Shown here: positions 1 to 11,351 of the stretch, piece by piece
How positions within the stretch are numbered: the first letter of the stretch is position 1
How the letters are laid out: every line of letters starts with the position of its first letter
Assembly: GCA_033439685.1 (NCBI GenBank)
Contig: JAUEDM010000005.1
Location: 3,782,001 to 3,846,000, forward strand
Origin: Apodospora peruviana
Lineage: Eukaryota; Ascomycota; Sordariomycetes; Sordariales; Lasiosphaeriaceae
Direction: 5' to 3'
Length of the DNA stretch: 64,000 bases
The notes under the pieces: generated by a model
The model's input: only the letters and a program-made list of their open reading frames with translations
Told to the model about the DNA's origin: nothing
Databases searched by the model: none
Translations under genes and position numbers: made by a program

Positions 1-1
1 C

Positions 2-1117
2 AAGTGGAAGGCCGCCGCGCGAACTGAGGTCTACGACGCGTGCTATTTCGGTTGCAACGACTGCGACGACCCAAGCTACGCCTTCAACGCGTGCCAGAGG
101 ACCGCGGCAGTTAGCGTGAAGTCTGCAGTCATTTGCGACGGCACTCGCATGTGGAACTGGGCCGAGGCCGATCGGTACCCTGACGCGTGTCTGGAGACGG
201 TCGGCAAGGTGCTCATGGGCGACGCGCTTGAGGCGCTCAAGAAGTCGTACCGCAACCGGCTGGCGATCATCATACTGACTGTCCTGGCGGGTGTTGTGGG
301 GGGCGCAGTCACGTTCTTTGTCTGGCGACGCTATTCCATGTCGAAGGCGGCAAGGGAGGCCAGGAAGGCAGGGAGAGACGAGAACGGGCCGCCGAGGCGC
401 GCGCGCACCTGGTGGCCGAATACATGGCGCAAGGAGCAGAAACCGCCGCATCACGCGTCTGCTTTTGGCGGAGGTGGTGATACAGTGCATAACACAGACT
501 CCCGAAGGTCATCATCTTCCTCTTCCTCCTCCCACTCAAGCACACGCGGCAGCCGCGGCGGCGGAGGAAACGGAAACGGACTCCGGTTGTTCGCCGCCCT
601 GGTCGGCCTGTTCTCCTCATCCAAGACGCACGCATCCGCCTACCCCTGCACCGGCCACGGCGACATGCCATGGAACCAGTTCTTCACCGCGACCTTACCA
701 GCCAGCAACAGCTCCTCCACAGGTTTGACCATCTCGGGCGTCGTGCACGGCTGGATCAGCAACTGCTACGACCGCGACGACTGTCATCAGGTGTGCTCGA
801 CGTCGTGCAGCACCGACTCGTCAACCGGAAAGCAGACGTGTTCCAATAAGTGCAAGAACAATTGCGTCCGGCGGACGTATACTGACCGCAGCCCGCGGGA
901 CTATGTCGAAGTGGTTGTACCGAGAGTAAAAGCGTGCGGGTTCAGGGTCGTGGATGCCTTGATCGACATGCCTGGCGGTGAATTGACGCGAGTGGGTAAT
1001 CCGCTGATCGAAAAGGATTACTGGGTTAGGATATCGGTCGCGCCGGGGTTTAATGTTTCGCGGGCGGACGAGACGGACGAGATGGTTTGGTGTTTGCATG
1101 GGATTGGAGGGAGCTAA
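2..1117 (+). CDS. Cysteine-rich single-pass membrane protein, 3' part (5' end outside window)
   Basis: The frame is open from base 2 with no start codon; the first internal candidate at 116 is GTG, so the gene begins upstream of the window. The visible part (about 371 residues) starts with a Cys-rich stretch (YFGCNDCDD, FNACQ, VICDG) followed by one hydrophobic helix near bases 257-330 (LAIIILTVLAGVVGGAVTF) and a basic stretch (VWRR). A Ser run and a Gly/Asn-rich linker follow, then a second hydrophobic patch (LRLFAALVGLF). The C-terminal domain has Cys pairs around 770-870 (CYDRDDC, CSTSC, CSNKCKNNC) and ends GIGGS. I do not recognise the family. A cell-surface or endomembrane protein with disulfide-rich lumenal parts is an inference. 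No intron is visible in this part. Confidence 0.75.
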   Translation, partial: KWKAAARTEVYDACYFGCNDCDDPSYAFNACQRTAAVSVKSAVICDGTRMWNWAEADRYPDACLETVGKVLMGDALEALKKSYRNRLAIIILTVLAGVVGGAVTFFVWRRYSMSKAAREARKAGRDENGPPRRARTWWPNTWRKEQKPPHHASAFGGGGDTVHNTDSRRSSSSSSSSHSSTRGSRGGGGNGNGLRLFAALVGLFSSSKTHASAYPCTGHGDMPWNQFFTATLPASNSSSTGLTISGVVHGWISNCYDRDDCHQVCSTSCSTDSSTGKQTCSNKCKNNCVRRTYTDRSPRDYVEVVVPRVKACGFRVVDALIDMPGGELTRVGNPLIEKDYWVRISVAPGFNVSRADETDEMVWCLHGIGGS

Positions 1118-1378
1118 ATGAGAAGAGGAGGGAGGAGGGAAGGCTTTGGATTTTGAGGGTGCTGAATTAGTGCTGGAGTTTTCGGGGAATACCTTATTCT
1201 ATGGAGCGTCGTTTCTCAATGTGATCTTTGTAATAGTTTTAGTTATACAACATGCAAGCACGCTCCGAGTTTGCCTTGAGAATGTTCAGAATTTGTTGTC
1301 CATTTTGCCACATTCGCTTCTCGGGTTGGCCTGTACTATATCTTGAGTGATCTTTACACATAGTGTTAACAATTCAAA
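1118..1378. other. Short intergenic gap before tRNA-Tyr
   Basis: Downstream flank of the membrane-protein gene. It is AT-rich with a small unsupported open frame at 1146-1346. No gene is called. Confidence 0.5.
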
Positions 1379-1465
1379 CTCCTTGTGGTGTAGTTGGCTA
1401 TCACGTTCGGCTGTAATTGTCTGATCATAACCGAAAGGTCACCGGCTCGATTCCGGTCGAGGAGA
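1379..1465 (+). tRNA. tRNA-Tyr(GTA) with 13-nt intron
   Basis: The acceptor stem CTCCTTG pairs with CGAGGAG and the discriminator base is A. The first pair is C-G, the pair specific to eukaryotic cytosolic tRNA-Tyr. The D-arm GTGTAGTTGGCTATCAC, the anticodon stem TTCGG/CCGAA and the T-arm ACCGG-CTCGATT-CCGGT are all complete. The loop holds CT-GTA-A followed by a 13-nt intron after base 37 and a final A, so the anticodon is GTA. A T-run just downstream (1468-1480) fits a Pol III terminator. An intron at this site is normal for eukaryotic tRNA-Tyr. Confidence 0.88.
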
Positions 1466-2681
1466 CATTTTTTTTTTTCCTTTTCATTTCCCTTTTTATC
1501 TTTACTCCACCTCTCCCTCTATCTTCTCGTGTTCGTTTCTGTCATAAAAAATCTTAATGCATTTTATTTCGTCTTCTATCCTGTTCGCTCACCTGTCGTC
1601 CAGCTCGATCAATTACGTAAGCCCATAACCAGCTCCAAATGACCTGAACTTCGAATGGAGACAATGATTGCGGCTACCACTTCCGTACATTATAGAAACA
1701 GACTACACGCATCAAGAAGGTCATTACTCCAACTCAACTGTCTGCCTCACCACTCGATAGATTCCACACAACGATCATAACGTCAAGTTACCTCCCTCTC
1801 TTGGCTGGCCAGGCTAAACCCAATCGGGAAGGTGTCTTTAAATGACACACACTCCTCACACAGATACCGCCACTGATTAGAGAAATATGTCTCTGCACGC
1901 CAAAGAACACTCGGGTACACCGGCAAGATGAGGAGGTAGGTTGAGACAAGCAAAGGAAACGGTCATTAGTCCCTCGGCACGAAAAGCTTGACCCGATACT
2001 AATGTCCGTTGTGGCCAGTGATATGCAGCCACAGGGGAACGGTAATCGTTGTCGGCACGACTTACCTTCCTGATTCTTTCCTGACTGAACAAGATATGCG
2101 GGGTTGATTTGTTTCCCCTGAGCACAAGCAGAGAACAGAAGGAAACCCAGGCACTGCGTTGGGTCCGTTGCGAGCCATATCCCGAGTCTCAATGCTGTGC
2201 TTTCTTGGAAGTCGGAAGAATATGTCTGTTTGTTTTGGCCGTGCGGGGACCTGCCTCGGGAAACGGGTCACCGAGAAGTACCCAATCACAAAGGATCGGA
2301 CTGGCTACCTGCCCGGAACTTGAGCTCAAGGCGACGGCGGGCTGCAGTTTTCCATCTTTTCTTGAATGGCAGTCCATCTTCTTGACGTGGCGATCCTTCC
2401 CCATCCGAGCACCCACTCCCGTTCATGAGCTAGGCCAGGGCCGGGTTCCGGGTCGCATCTATAGGCCGTCCCGATGCGACAGAAACATTTGGAGCTTCCC
2501 ATTCCGACAACCAGCTCCTCTCTCTCATCCCGGCCTGCAGCCATGATTGCTACTCAAACCAGAAAGTAGTTTCTAGAGATCCATGGGATCGGGATGTATA
2601 TAATAGCCAAGATGCAACGCGCCCACCCACCCGTTCACGTCTCTGTTCTGCCACCCTCACTCCCCTTGGCCATCCGACAGA
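1466..2681. other. Intergenic: Pol III terminator, then promoter of the S28 peptidase gene
   Basis: Starts with a T-run terminating the tRNA. The middle contains overlapping open frames on both strands with no domain, splice logic or family I recognise. A TATA-like TATATAA lies near 2597-2603, about 80 bases before the peptidase start, and is the likely core promoter. Confidence 0.5.
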
Positions 2682-4438
2682 ATGAGGTTGCCGACCCTTG
2701 TCACCTTCGCGGTAGCAGCCCTCGCCAGCACGGCGTCGGCGGCCTTCCTCCACCGCGGTAGCGGGATGGAAGTCGGACCCATCGACCCGACGACCGAGAC
2801 GCTCAACAAGCGCGCCGAGACGGCCGGCTTCAACGGCTGGGGCACCTTCGACCAGCTCATCGACCACGACAACCCGAAGCTGGGCACCTTCAAGCAGCGC
2901 TACTGGTACGGCACCGAGTTCTGGAAAGGTCCAGGTTCGCCCATCTTCCTCGTCAACCCGGGCGAGCAGGCCGCCACCAACTTCAACAAAACCTACACCA
3001 CCAGCCAGCGTCTGGCGGGTTTGTTTGCCCAGACCATGGGCGGCGCCGTCGTCATCGTCGAGCACCGCTACTGGGGCGAGTCGTCGCCGTACTCGGTGCT
3101 GACCGTCCAGAACTTGACCTACCTGACGCTCGAGAACTCGATCCGCGACATGACCTACTTTGCGCGCAATTTCGTCCCGCCGTTCGACACGACCGGCAAG
3201 AGCGCGCCGACCGAGGCGCCGTGGGTGTTTTCGGGCGGCTCGTACTCGGGTGCTCTGGCCGCGTGGGTGGAGACCATCGACCCGGGCACCCTCTGGGCCT
3301 ACCACGGCACCAGCGGCGTCGTCGAGGCCGTCGGCGATTTCTGGCAGTATTTCGTGCCTGTTCAGGAGGCCACGCCGGCCAACTGCAGCAGAGACCTGTC
3401 GTCAGTGATCGACTACATCGACGCGACGTTGGTGTTTGGCACCCCCAAGGCTAAGCGCCAGCTCAAGGACAAGTTTATGCTGGGGGATTTGACGGATGCC
3501 GATTTTGCTTCGTAAGTTCCCTCTTCCGCTTATCCAAATCTCTCGCACGAACTGACAGACCATAGCGCACTCGAGAACGGACCGTGGATGTGGCAGTCGA
3601 CGCAGTTCTACTCGGAAAAGACCCTCGGCTACAACCTGTACTATCAGTTCTGCGACTACATCGAGAACGTCTTTCCCAACACGACCAACCCCAAGATCCC
3701 CAGTGCAAAGGGGGTGGGCGTCGCTAAGGCCCTGGACGGCTACGCCAAATGGGTCAAGGAGGTTTTGATTCCCGGCAACTGCGAATCAGCCGGCTACTCA
3801 GACTGGCAAGGCGAGTTCAACACACAATGCTTCCGCAACCAAAACACCTCCAACGTGGCCTTTAACGATCTCTCGGTGGGCAACTGGGTAAACCGCCAAT
3901 GGAACTGGATGCTCTGCAACGAGCCGTAAGTTTCTCTCTCCGCCCCACCCCCCCACCCCCCCTACTAACTTCCGGTAATAGCTTCGAATACTGGCAGGAC
4001 GGCGCTCCCTTGGGACGCCCCTCAATCGTCTCCCGCCTAGTAACAGCCGACTACTGGCGCCAGCAATGCGCCTCCTTCTTCCCCCCCTCCCAAGGCGGAA
4101 CCTACGGAATTAAGCAGGGCAAGCGCGCAAGAGACGTCAACAAGTGGACCGGGGGTTGGTACGCGACTAACTCAACTCGGCTGATGCACGCCAACGGCCA
4201 GCTCGATCCCTGGCGCGACGCCACCGTGTCGTCTGTCTTCCGGCCAGGCGGACCGCTCAAATCTACGGAAAAGGTCCCTGTTCGTGTTATAAAAGGTGGC
4301 ACGCACTGTTCTGATCTTTATGGGCAGAACTGGCCTCTCAATGCAGATGTCAGACGGGTCGTGGACGAGGAAGTCGAGAATATGAAGACTTGGGTTGGGG
4401 AGTTTTATACTATCAACAAAAAGACGAGGCCGTCTTAG
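2682..4438 (+). CDS. Secreted serine peptidase, family S28 (PRCP-like)
   Basis: Three exons (2682-3511, 3566-3925, 3982-4438) encode 548 residues; both introns are 54-56 nt, GT-AG, and phase-consistent. The N-terminus is a signal peptide (MRLPTLVTFAVAALASTASA). Family S28 removes residues from Pro-containing peptides, usually at acidic pH and outside the cell. The catalytic triad is visible: Ser187 in SGGSYSGALA, Asp472 in NGQLDPWRD and His505 in KGGTHCSDL. The FDQLIDHDNP block near the mature N-terminus and the EHRYWGES block are typical of the family. Several Asn-X-Ser/Thr sites fit a glycoprotein. It probably serves external protein degradation. The exact subfamily and substrate cannot be read from sequence. 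Confidence 0.93.
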
Positions 4439-4462
4439 GAGGTTAACGGTTAAGGCGTAGCG

Positions 4463-4540
4463 TTGTATATATTATTATTATTATTCATACGCCGCTATGC
4501 GCTTAGGTGTGTCGGACCCTCAAATTATTTACTGTTAGCG
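4463..4540. repeat. Dispersed repeat copy 1 (partner at about 61083-61157)
   Basis: Both copies contain an ATT microsatellite, then CATACxCCGCTxTG, a GTGTCGGACC core, TTATTTACTGT-like sequence and the same spacing. Most differences are C/T or G/A, as RIP would give. Similarity ends abruptly on both sides. The other copy lies 3' of a LINE open frame, so this may be a fragment of an element's 3' region. Confidence 0.65.
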
Positions 4541-4660
4541 TTGTATATAGATAGGTACAAAATGACTAAGTGGTAATCAATCGTATAATAAAAGAGATGT
4601 TATAAAGCTTCCCAAACCTTACAAATGATATTCCCAGGATAAAGACAGAGAATTAAGGGC

Positions 4661-4699
4661 TTTTTTTTTTAAAAAAAAAAAAAAAAAAGGGGGGGGGGG
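4661..4699. repeat. T10-A18-G11 homopolymer block
   Basis: Three pure homopolymers abut: ten T, eighteen A, eleven G. Pure runs of this kind are prone to slippage and assembly error. Confidence 0.8.
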
Positions 4700-4811
4700 T
4701 GTCCCGTTCGTTGAATTGTTTGTATACAAAAACCTGTGAATCCCCTCTGCGGCATGCCGCCCGAAATCGAGATATTGGTTCGGGGAAAAAGAATTTTAAA
4801 AAATAAGATCA

Positions 4812-4902
4812 CGATCAGGATGGGACTCGAACCCACAACCTCAGTCTTGGTGATTTCTCCCTTTTATAGGAGGACCACACGCTACCATTGCGCCACCTAA
4901 CC
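4812..4902 (-). tRNA. tRNA-Arg(CCT) with 19-nt intron
   Basis: Read on the minus strand, acceptor GGTTAGG pairs with CCTGATC (two G-T wobbles) with discriminator G. The D-arm is GGCG-CAATGGTAG-CG, the anticodon stem TGGTC/GACTG, the variable loop AGGTT and the T-arm GTGGG-TTCGAGT-CCCAT. The loop reads CT-CCT-A, then a 19-nt intron, then A, so the anticodon is CCT (Arg). The placement of the intron after base 37 is canonical. Confidence 0.87.
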
Positions 4903-5627
4903 GGACATTGATATTGGCTGACTCGAGAGTTTCTCCTTTTGTTGTGGAAGTGGAATGCTTGATTCATGACAGGTCCACAACTGGCTGGCTTGGCAGGTGA
5001 TGGACCCCGCGCTCACCCAACGAAATTCTGCCTGGATAATTGAGCCAGCTTTATCCACCGCAAAGTTAGAAGAAAAAATACATTTGAAAATATAAAAACC
5101 TACCTATCCATTTATAAAATTGTATGTGAAATTTGATAGTGATTGAGGAATGTACTGCGGAGTTGTTGTATTGCAAGGTTAATGATGTTGTCGGCGTGGT
5201 ACGGATCTGTGCCATTTATTTTGTCCATCACCTCGGGCTGCTTGGCAAACTCTCAGTACGTTAGTCATGGAGTACCAGGTCCCAGGCAGTTATCATGTGC
5301 CTGTTGCGCAGGTAACGCCTTGATATCCCAATCTTTTTCATATTGCAGCGCTGACAGAAGAACTAGTTTGTGGTGGGAAGACTCGGAGTCTCAATACATT
5401 CATCAAACAGACCACTAAGATGAGTACATATCCTTCAAAGCCCCAATTTTCTTTTCCTAAACAGACTCCACGGACCATCATAGATGAACCTGGAGAAGGA
5501 TTTGCTTATCCAAACACCAAAGAACGCCAAATATCCAAAACCCCAAGAAGAATATCCGCAAGAAAAAAGCATCAAGGGTATGACAACCTGAATCACAGAC
5601 CACAAGAACTCCACACTTGGCAGATAC
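4903..5627. other. Intergenic between tRNA-Arg and the 3' end of the sugar transporter gene
   Basis: Only short frames on both strands without recognisable content. The distal part is the downstream flank of the minus-strand transporter. Nothing further seen. Confidence 0.5.
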
Positions 5628-7473
5628 TCATACACGTGCTTCCGTCGCCGTCTTCTCACCTGACAAACTACTCTGCTCAACCCGCCCGTTTTCCGAGCTG
5701 GCCTTGCGCTCCGGCTGCAAGCCGCCCTGTCCAGCCACGCTCTGTCGCTCCCTGAACGTCTTGGTCGGCTTCCACGATGTGCTCTTGCGTGCAGAGCTGC
5801 ATTCCACATACAGCTCGTCAATCTCCTCGAGCGAGAGGCCCTTGGTCTCGTAGATGAAGAAGTAGACAAATGCAATACACAAAAAGCAGGCGGCAAACCA
5901 CACAAAGAAGATCTTGCTCTGCAGGTTGGCATAACCGTCGCCGTAGTTGACCAGGTACGGGGTAGCGTAAGCGATCGCCCAGTTGAGAAGCCACTGTGAG
6001 GACACAAGTTGTTAGAAGATTGTTTGAAACAGGGGTATTTTAAAGGCGGAGCTTACGTTCGTAGCTGTCGTCATTGACAGTCCACGGGCACGGTTCTTGA
6101 GAGGGAAAATCTCGCCAGTCACGACCCACGCCAGGGGTCCCCACGTCGAAGCGAAGAAGAAGATATAAATGCAGACAAAGGCAATTCCGGCTTTCTGCGC
6201 GGAGACGTTGAATACAAGGATGGTTCCATCAGCGGCTTGGCCGGTGGTGAGCGTCCCGAGCATGGCTACGAGGAACTGGCTGATACACATGCCGACAGCA
6301 CCCCAAAGGAGCAAAGGTCTGCGGCCCCACTTATCAATGGCATACAGACCTGGGATCGTTGATACAACATTGATAGAGGACGTGATCATGGTGATGGTGA
6401 AAGCGTTGGTGATGCCCGAGTTCTTGAAGTACTGTGTGCCGTAGTAGAAGATAAAGTTGATACCTACATTGCAATGTCAGATAAATGATCGATGGTTGGA
6501 GTTAGGAGAAAACGCACCAGTCAACTGCTGCAGAGCTTGAATCCCCATTCCAGTCAGAGTCCTCTTGCGCATTCCTTTCCTGAAGCAATCTCGATAACTG
6601 GCCTTGCCAATGGCCGTCTCAAAATCATGACTCGCTTGTACTTCGCCGAGCTCATCTTGGACTGCGGGGTGCTGAGGTGGTAGCTTCCGAAGCCGTCCGA
6701 GCGACTTGGCGGCCTTTTCCGGACGACCGCGTTTGATCAGGTAGCGAGGCGTCTCGGGCAGGACGAGCATGCCGACAATAAGGACGATAGCCCATGCAAA
6801 CTGTACTGCAATGGGAATGCGGTAAGAGCCCGTGTCTTGGCGGTCGTGTGTGGAATTGTCCACCACGGCAGCAAGCAGCAAGCCAATCGTGATCGCGAAC
6901 TGGTATGCTCCAACGATTGCACCGCGAATCCATTTCGGAGCGGTCTCGGATTGGTAGAGGGGGACTATCAAATGTTAGAACAACACCCATCGACGAGGAG
7001 AAATTGACCACAGATTCAACACCTTCGGGCAACTTACTGAGCGCCGAAATCAAGCCAACGCCGAACCCAGCAAAGAACCGGCCGGCTAGGAAAAGTGGAA
7101 GTGAGGTTGAGGCGGTCTGGAAGATCACGCCGAGAATGAAAACCCAAGAGGAAGCGACGAGCGCTAAGCGGCGTCCAATGTGGTCACCCAATAGTGGCGA
7201 CGCAAGAGCGCCGAAGAAAGTGCCGGCAGAAAGAATCGAGACAATGGCCGAGGACTGGGAGGGCGACACATCCTTATGGCCATGGGGGTTAACATATCCT
7301 GTTGAGAATAGATTCATCCAATAGTCCATAGCCAAGATGCCGCTGATAGTCCCCGTGTCATAGCCAAAGAGAACACCCCCAAAGGCGACGAAGGCGCCAA
7401 TGAAGATGGCCGGCCATGACGAACCTGGATCGTCTGGAGGTTTGGGGATCGAAAGCTTCCGGGGTCCCACCAT
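5628..7473 (-). CDS. MFS sugar transporter / glucose-sensor-like (SP family)
   Basis: Four exons on the minus strand (7038-7473, 6518-6964, 6057-6463, 5628-5993) give 551 residues; the introns are 73, 54 and 63 nt and all phases fit. Start chosen at MVGPRKLSIPKP rather than the upstream in-frame ATG, because it begins the conserved N-terminus. Sugar-porter signatures are present: FGYDTGTISG in TM1, GDHIGRRLALV, GRFFAGFGVGLISA, PLYQSETAPKWIRG, PETPRYLIKRGR, QALQQLTGINFIFYYG, DKWGRRPLL, and YETKGLSLEEIDELY after TM12. It should be a 12-TM plasma-membrane hexose transporter. The PPDDPGSSWP N-terminus recalls fungal RGT2/SNF3/RCO-3-type proteins, so a sensor role is possible; sequence alone cannot tell. 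The C-terminal tail of about 50 residues is short for a classic sensor. Confidence 0.93.
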
Positions 7474-10400
7474 GGTGATGGTGTTGATGGTGATAAGAAG
7501 AAGAAGAGTGAGCCTATCTGCCCCGATGTGGATCTGCTCCTGGTGAAGTCGCTTTTTGAATGGCAACGGTCGAGTAACAGAGCACGATGACAGAAGGGAA
7601 ATTGGAGCTGGGGATTCGATGGAAAATAAAGAATCAGGAGTTCTTTATGAATGAGGGGGTCGTTCCTCAGTGAACTGAGCCGAACAGGACAGGGATAAGG
7701 AGTGAGAGAGTCGCCGGATGTGTCTACTGTCTAGTTGGGGTTCGGTGTGAGACTGCGTGACCTGAGAGGGACTTGCCCATGTGTTGGTCCGCCATGATGT
7801 GAGTAGAGTCGCAGTGAGGGAATCCCCGAACGACCAGCAGATTGAGAAGTACTCATGCTGAACCAGACCCTTCAACCCACAGCTCCTGTATGCGGCAGAG
7901 CGCGAATCAAAGGGGACTGCTCAAACGGCGGAGAGACTGCACCAATGAGACCGTGAAAGCTCCACCCTTTTAGCAATGGTGCTATCCATGGAAATCGGAG
8001 TATCGCCGAGATGGGTGGGCGGGATATCCGATCATGGCGGGGAAGAAGGGGGCAGGTGAGAGTTTGAGAGGCCAGAAGCTGCAGCAGGTCTGGAGAATCT
8101 CTTGGCAGGACGGTAGTGATGACGATGCGTCCCTTTCTGGAGACGCATTGCATTGTCGGCGCAGCCAATCCGAGAGGAGCTGACCCTTGGAAGCCTGCGT
8201 ATCATCGTACTCTCTTCTAAATTCCGACGTCATCCGAGCTTCCGGGAATAGGATGGAGACATGGAAACAATAGCAACCAAATGCAGGGCTCTGAAGAGGA
8301 TAGAAGACAATTGCCGTTCGGTTTATTAAGCAATGCTACCAAGCACCCGGACCATGGTAGCGGACATGGAGGAAAGTAGAAATATACCGAGAACCCGGGC
8401 CGAATGGTTTGCCCGTACGTACGAATACGCAGTGTCGTACGAGCGGGTCAAGAAGCAACCTGAACGATGAAGGGCGGTGAGAGCGAGCTCCGGCAAGCTC
8501 TGTTGCTCTTGCTGACAGAGAAAGATTGAAGCTGGTCTCGTGCAGGGTTTCCCGATGCCGATGAGGTCTGCGGCGTCGGTAGTTCAGCGCCATTGGCCGT
8601 CGCCGCCATCCACGGCATGACGCTAGCGCTAAGCTTATTTGACTTTCAGACTTGCATTTGTTGTTTCCCCAGATTCAGGTGACGACGTGGCTGCCTACCT
8701 CCTGCAGACTGGGCAGGGGCGGCGCGGCAGTCTTTCTCACAAGGTCCCGGCTCACTGATTATAAAACCTTACTACTCGTACAAAGCCAGCCCCACAATAA
8801 CTTGCTGTCAGGTGTATATGGTAATGGACTGCTCGTAGAGTCATCAGCATTCACGATTCGAGCTCATAGTTTGGTATTTTGCTTTCTAGGTTGGTAATCG
8901 GTATACTAAACCTAGTGGTCATGATGCTACTGGTCCACGGCCAGAAAAGGCAGCCCCAGAAAGCCACTCCAACGGTGACAGAATGATCCTACTCCCGGTG
9001 TAAGGGAAGGTTGGGATTTTTTGAAGTTTTACTGAACGATTGAATACACTCAGTGGCCCATGGAAGAACAGGAGTGGTCATCACTCATGGCGGAGCTCTT
9101 TCCGTGCCTCCATCCTGCCTACATACGTTGTACCCCGCACAAGGGGATGCACCTTCCGCTCATCTATCAAAACGCTGAACATCATACGATCTTGCGTCAA
9201 GTGCCCAGTGTACACACCTGCCACAATGGAATATGCGGCCAACTTGGGGAAGGAGTGTAGGAGGTTGAGCGTGTTAGAATTGTGCGGCTCGCTTGCTCCA
9301 TCCAATGAAATTTCCCAACTCCGAACCGCATACTGTATGTTCTTTGTTCCAGAACACGATTATAAATGAAGCGACAAAGAGATAGTCAAACCATTACTTG
9401 AGCTTTATGGTCTCTTGGAAATCAGCGGGGAATCGTACCCGGTCACACGCACACCAGGGATTATTAAGTGGCTGACATCGAAGTTTGATGACCCAAAAGA
9501 CCAACATGATTCGATGCGCTTTGGCCGCAAAAGCTGTCAAGAACTGTCAGGAACTGTCAGGAAATTGTCAGGAAGTGCCAGAAAGCTGTCAGGTATTGGC
9601 AACTAGAGCCCGGCTCGCCCAGACAGTCAATAATACACAAGTACCTGATGATCTGCAGAACCCAGCTCATTGGTAGAGGGTTCTGACCGTTCCAAACACC
9701 TACCTTAGTTAGAGTACCTAGGTATCTATGACACGCTGTTCCGTTTCTTTTACCAATGGAAATTCCTAATACTGCTCAGCCTCCCCACCATTCCAGTTGC
9801 AAACCTTGGGCTACTCTTAGCTGCTCTCTGTGGACCTGTGACGGCGCATGTGATGTGTAGCCTCTGGTTATGATGCCCAGATAAAAGAATATGGTAAAGG
9901 CAACAACAGACTCAGTTGTAGCACCTCAATTTCTCGATGAATTTAGAACCTCACCAGCCCCAACAATGCGGGCGGTTCCATCACGGTGGCAGAACCTTTC
10001 AGAAATACGTGGCAGCCTAGAGACCGGCTCTTCTCCGTTTGGTTTGAAGGTTTGGTTCCCGAGGCTAAGGGTGACTGGAGTCTATTGATCGTCGCACTCC
10101 CCAGACGGGTATGTAACTCCCTATCTGCAAAGGCCGAGATCTGGATGGTCTGCTCGGCAGCTCTCACAGAGATCGACATCGGTCTACGGGGCATGGGCGA
10201 AGCGACGCGTCGTTCTTTCTTCAGAGGAGGGCGGCTCCCATGCCGTTGGTAACAGCCAGGAAACCATTGGTGTGGCCAATTGCGACCGCCTCGCAGTCCG
10301 TGCTGGCTTGCAGCTTGCATGTTCGCTGTTGACAGTCCCTGCCTCGTGCTTGACGCAAAAGATGGCGACGGTGGACATCATAAACCAACCGTGTTCAACA

Positions 10401-10532
10401 CCACTGATTCTACCATTACTCAGACAGCATACAATTTGGGCTACCTTCATTGTGAACCAAACGTGGCTAATACTACCGATCCCCTATCCCCAGACGAATA
10501 CAACTTGAACCACCTTCGTTATAGACTTCAAC
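7474..10532. other. Large intergenic region, about 3 kb
   Basis: Contains the promoter side of the sugar transporter. All open frames are short, overlap on opposite strands and show no domain or splice structure. A degenerate tandem repeat lies at 9533-9595. I see no gene. A long regulatory region or decayed sequence are both possible. Confidence 0.5.
9533..9595. repeat. Short degenerate tandem repeat (CTGTCAGGAA-type, 10-13 bp unit)
   Basis: About five imperfect copies of a GCTGTCAGGAA-like unit stand head to tail. Confidence 0.7.
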
Positions 10533-11351
10533 ATGGACCAGAATATGGGCCAAACGTTGTCAAAACCACCGACCCCCAGACGGCGAGCCAACGTCCCACC
10601 AGCAAACAACCCACCAGCCAACAAACCATCAGTCAACAACCCACCAGTCAACAACCCGCCATCCATTTTCAACAACCCACCAACCAATAATCCACCGTTC
10701 CCAAACACGGCCAGTGTTTTTATTCCCTTCACTCCCATCCGACCGTGGATGCCACCTCAATGGACGCGGCCTATCGTCGAGACATCAAACATCGAGCGAG
10801 TTTTACGCTCCCCCGGCGAGTTCGTGAAACTTGCCCTGCCAACGTTCGACAGCAACAGGACCTACCAAAAACACGAACAGGTCATCAGAAACGGCCCCTT
10901 CGGCGTGCCCGTCTATGATGATCTCGGTTACCAGCTAAGCTACGAGATGATCATGAAGTAAGTGGTACGACAGCTTGGCAGTCGATGAGATAATGATGCC
11001 AATGTCGACGCCGCCTGCTAACAATGCCACACTGACAGGGACCGATCTGACATGACCAGAAATGAGGAAATACCGGCGGGCACTCAGCAGTCAGTGAACG
11101 AATTGCAACAGATCAGTGCAATTGTTGGCCGGCCGGGCAAGGGCAGTGCTATGCTGGAGATGGCCTGGAGGGACAGGGTCGCACGAGATCTGGATATCCC
11201 GTACCATACCGTCGGAGTACCGGAATATGCAGAGTGGAAGAGATGCGGATACTCCCTAGGACCCGAAGAGCTGGTCGAGTGCCCTAAAGAGGACATGGAT
11301 CGATTATGGGCACTGCACATTGGCTCCAAGTTCAGAGACCCGGGCCGTTGA
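10533..11351 (+). CDS. Hypothetical protein with Pro/Asn-rich N-terminal repeats
   Basis: Two exons (10533-10957 and 11039-11351) encode 245 residues; the 81-nt intron has GTAAGT, a TGCTAAC branch site and ACAG. Residues about 20-60 are a run of imperfect PPANN/PPVNN/PPTNN units, which look disordered. The rest is ordinary globular-looking sequence: FDSNRTYQKHEQVIRNGPFG, VPVYDDLGYQLSYEM, and in exon 2 GRPGKGSAMLEMAWRDR and DLDIPYHTVGVPEYAEWKR. I do not recognise the family. An additional upstream exon cannot be excluded, because the upstream DNA keeps a similar Thr/Gln/Pro-rich coding look. No signal peptide or membrane segment is seen. Confidence 0.65.

Larger units (their letters stand above)
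4439..4811. other. 3' flank of the peptidase gene with dispersed repeat and homopolymer block
   Basis: Holds a roughly 75-bp repeat (4463-4540) that recurs near 61083 and a striking T-run, A-run, G-run block at 4661-4699. Otherwise AT-rich with no gene seen. Confidence 0.6.

Noticed and set aside
2550..3305. 251-codon minus-strand frame opposite the S28 peptidase
   Set aside because: It is a shadow of the GC-rich coding sequence on the other strand; no domain, and the plus strand has the full catalytic triad.
10280..10690. Separate Thr/Gln-rich protein frame
   Set aside because: It overlaps the Pro/Asn-repeat gene in another frame, starts without a clean ATG and has no splice support.
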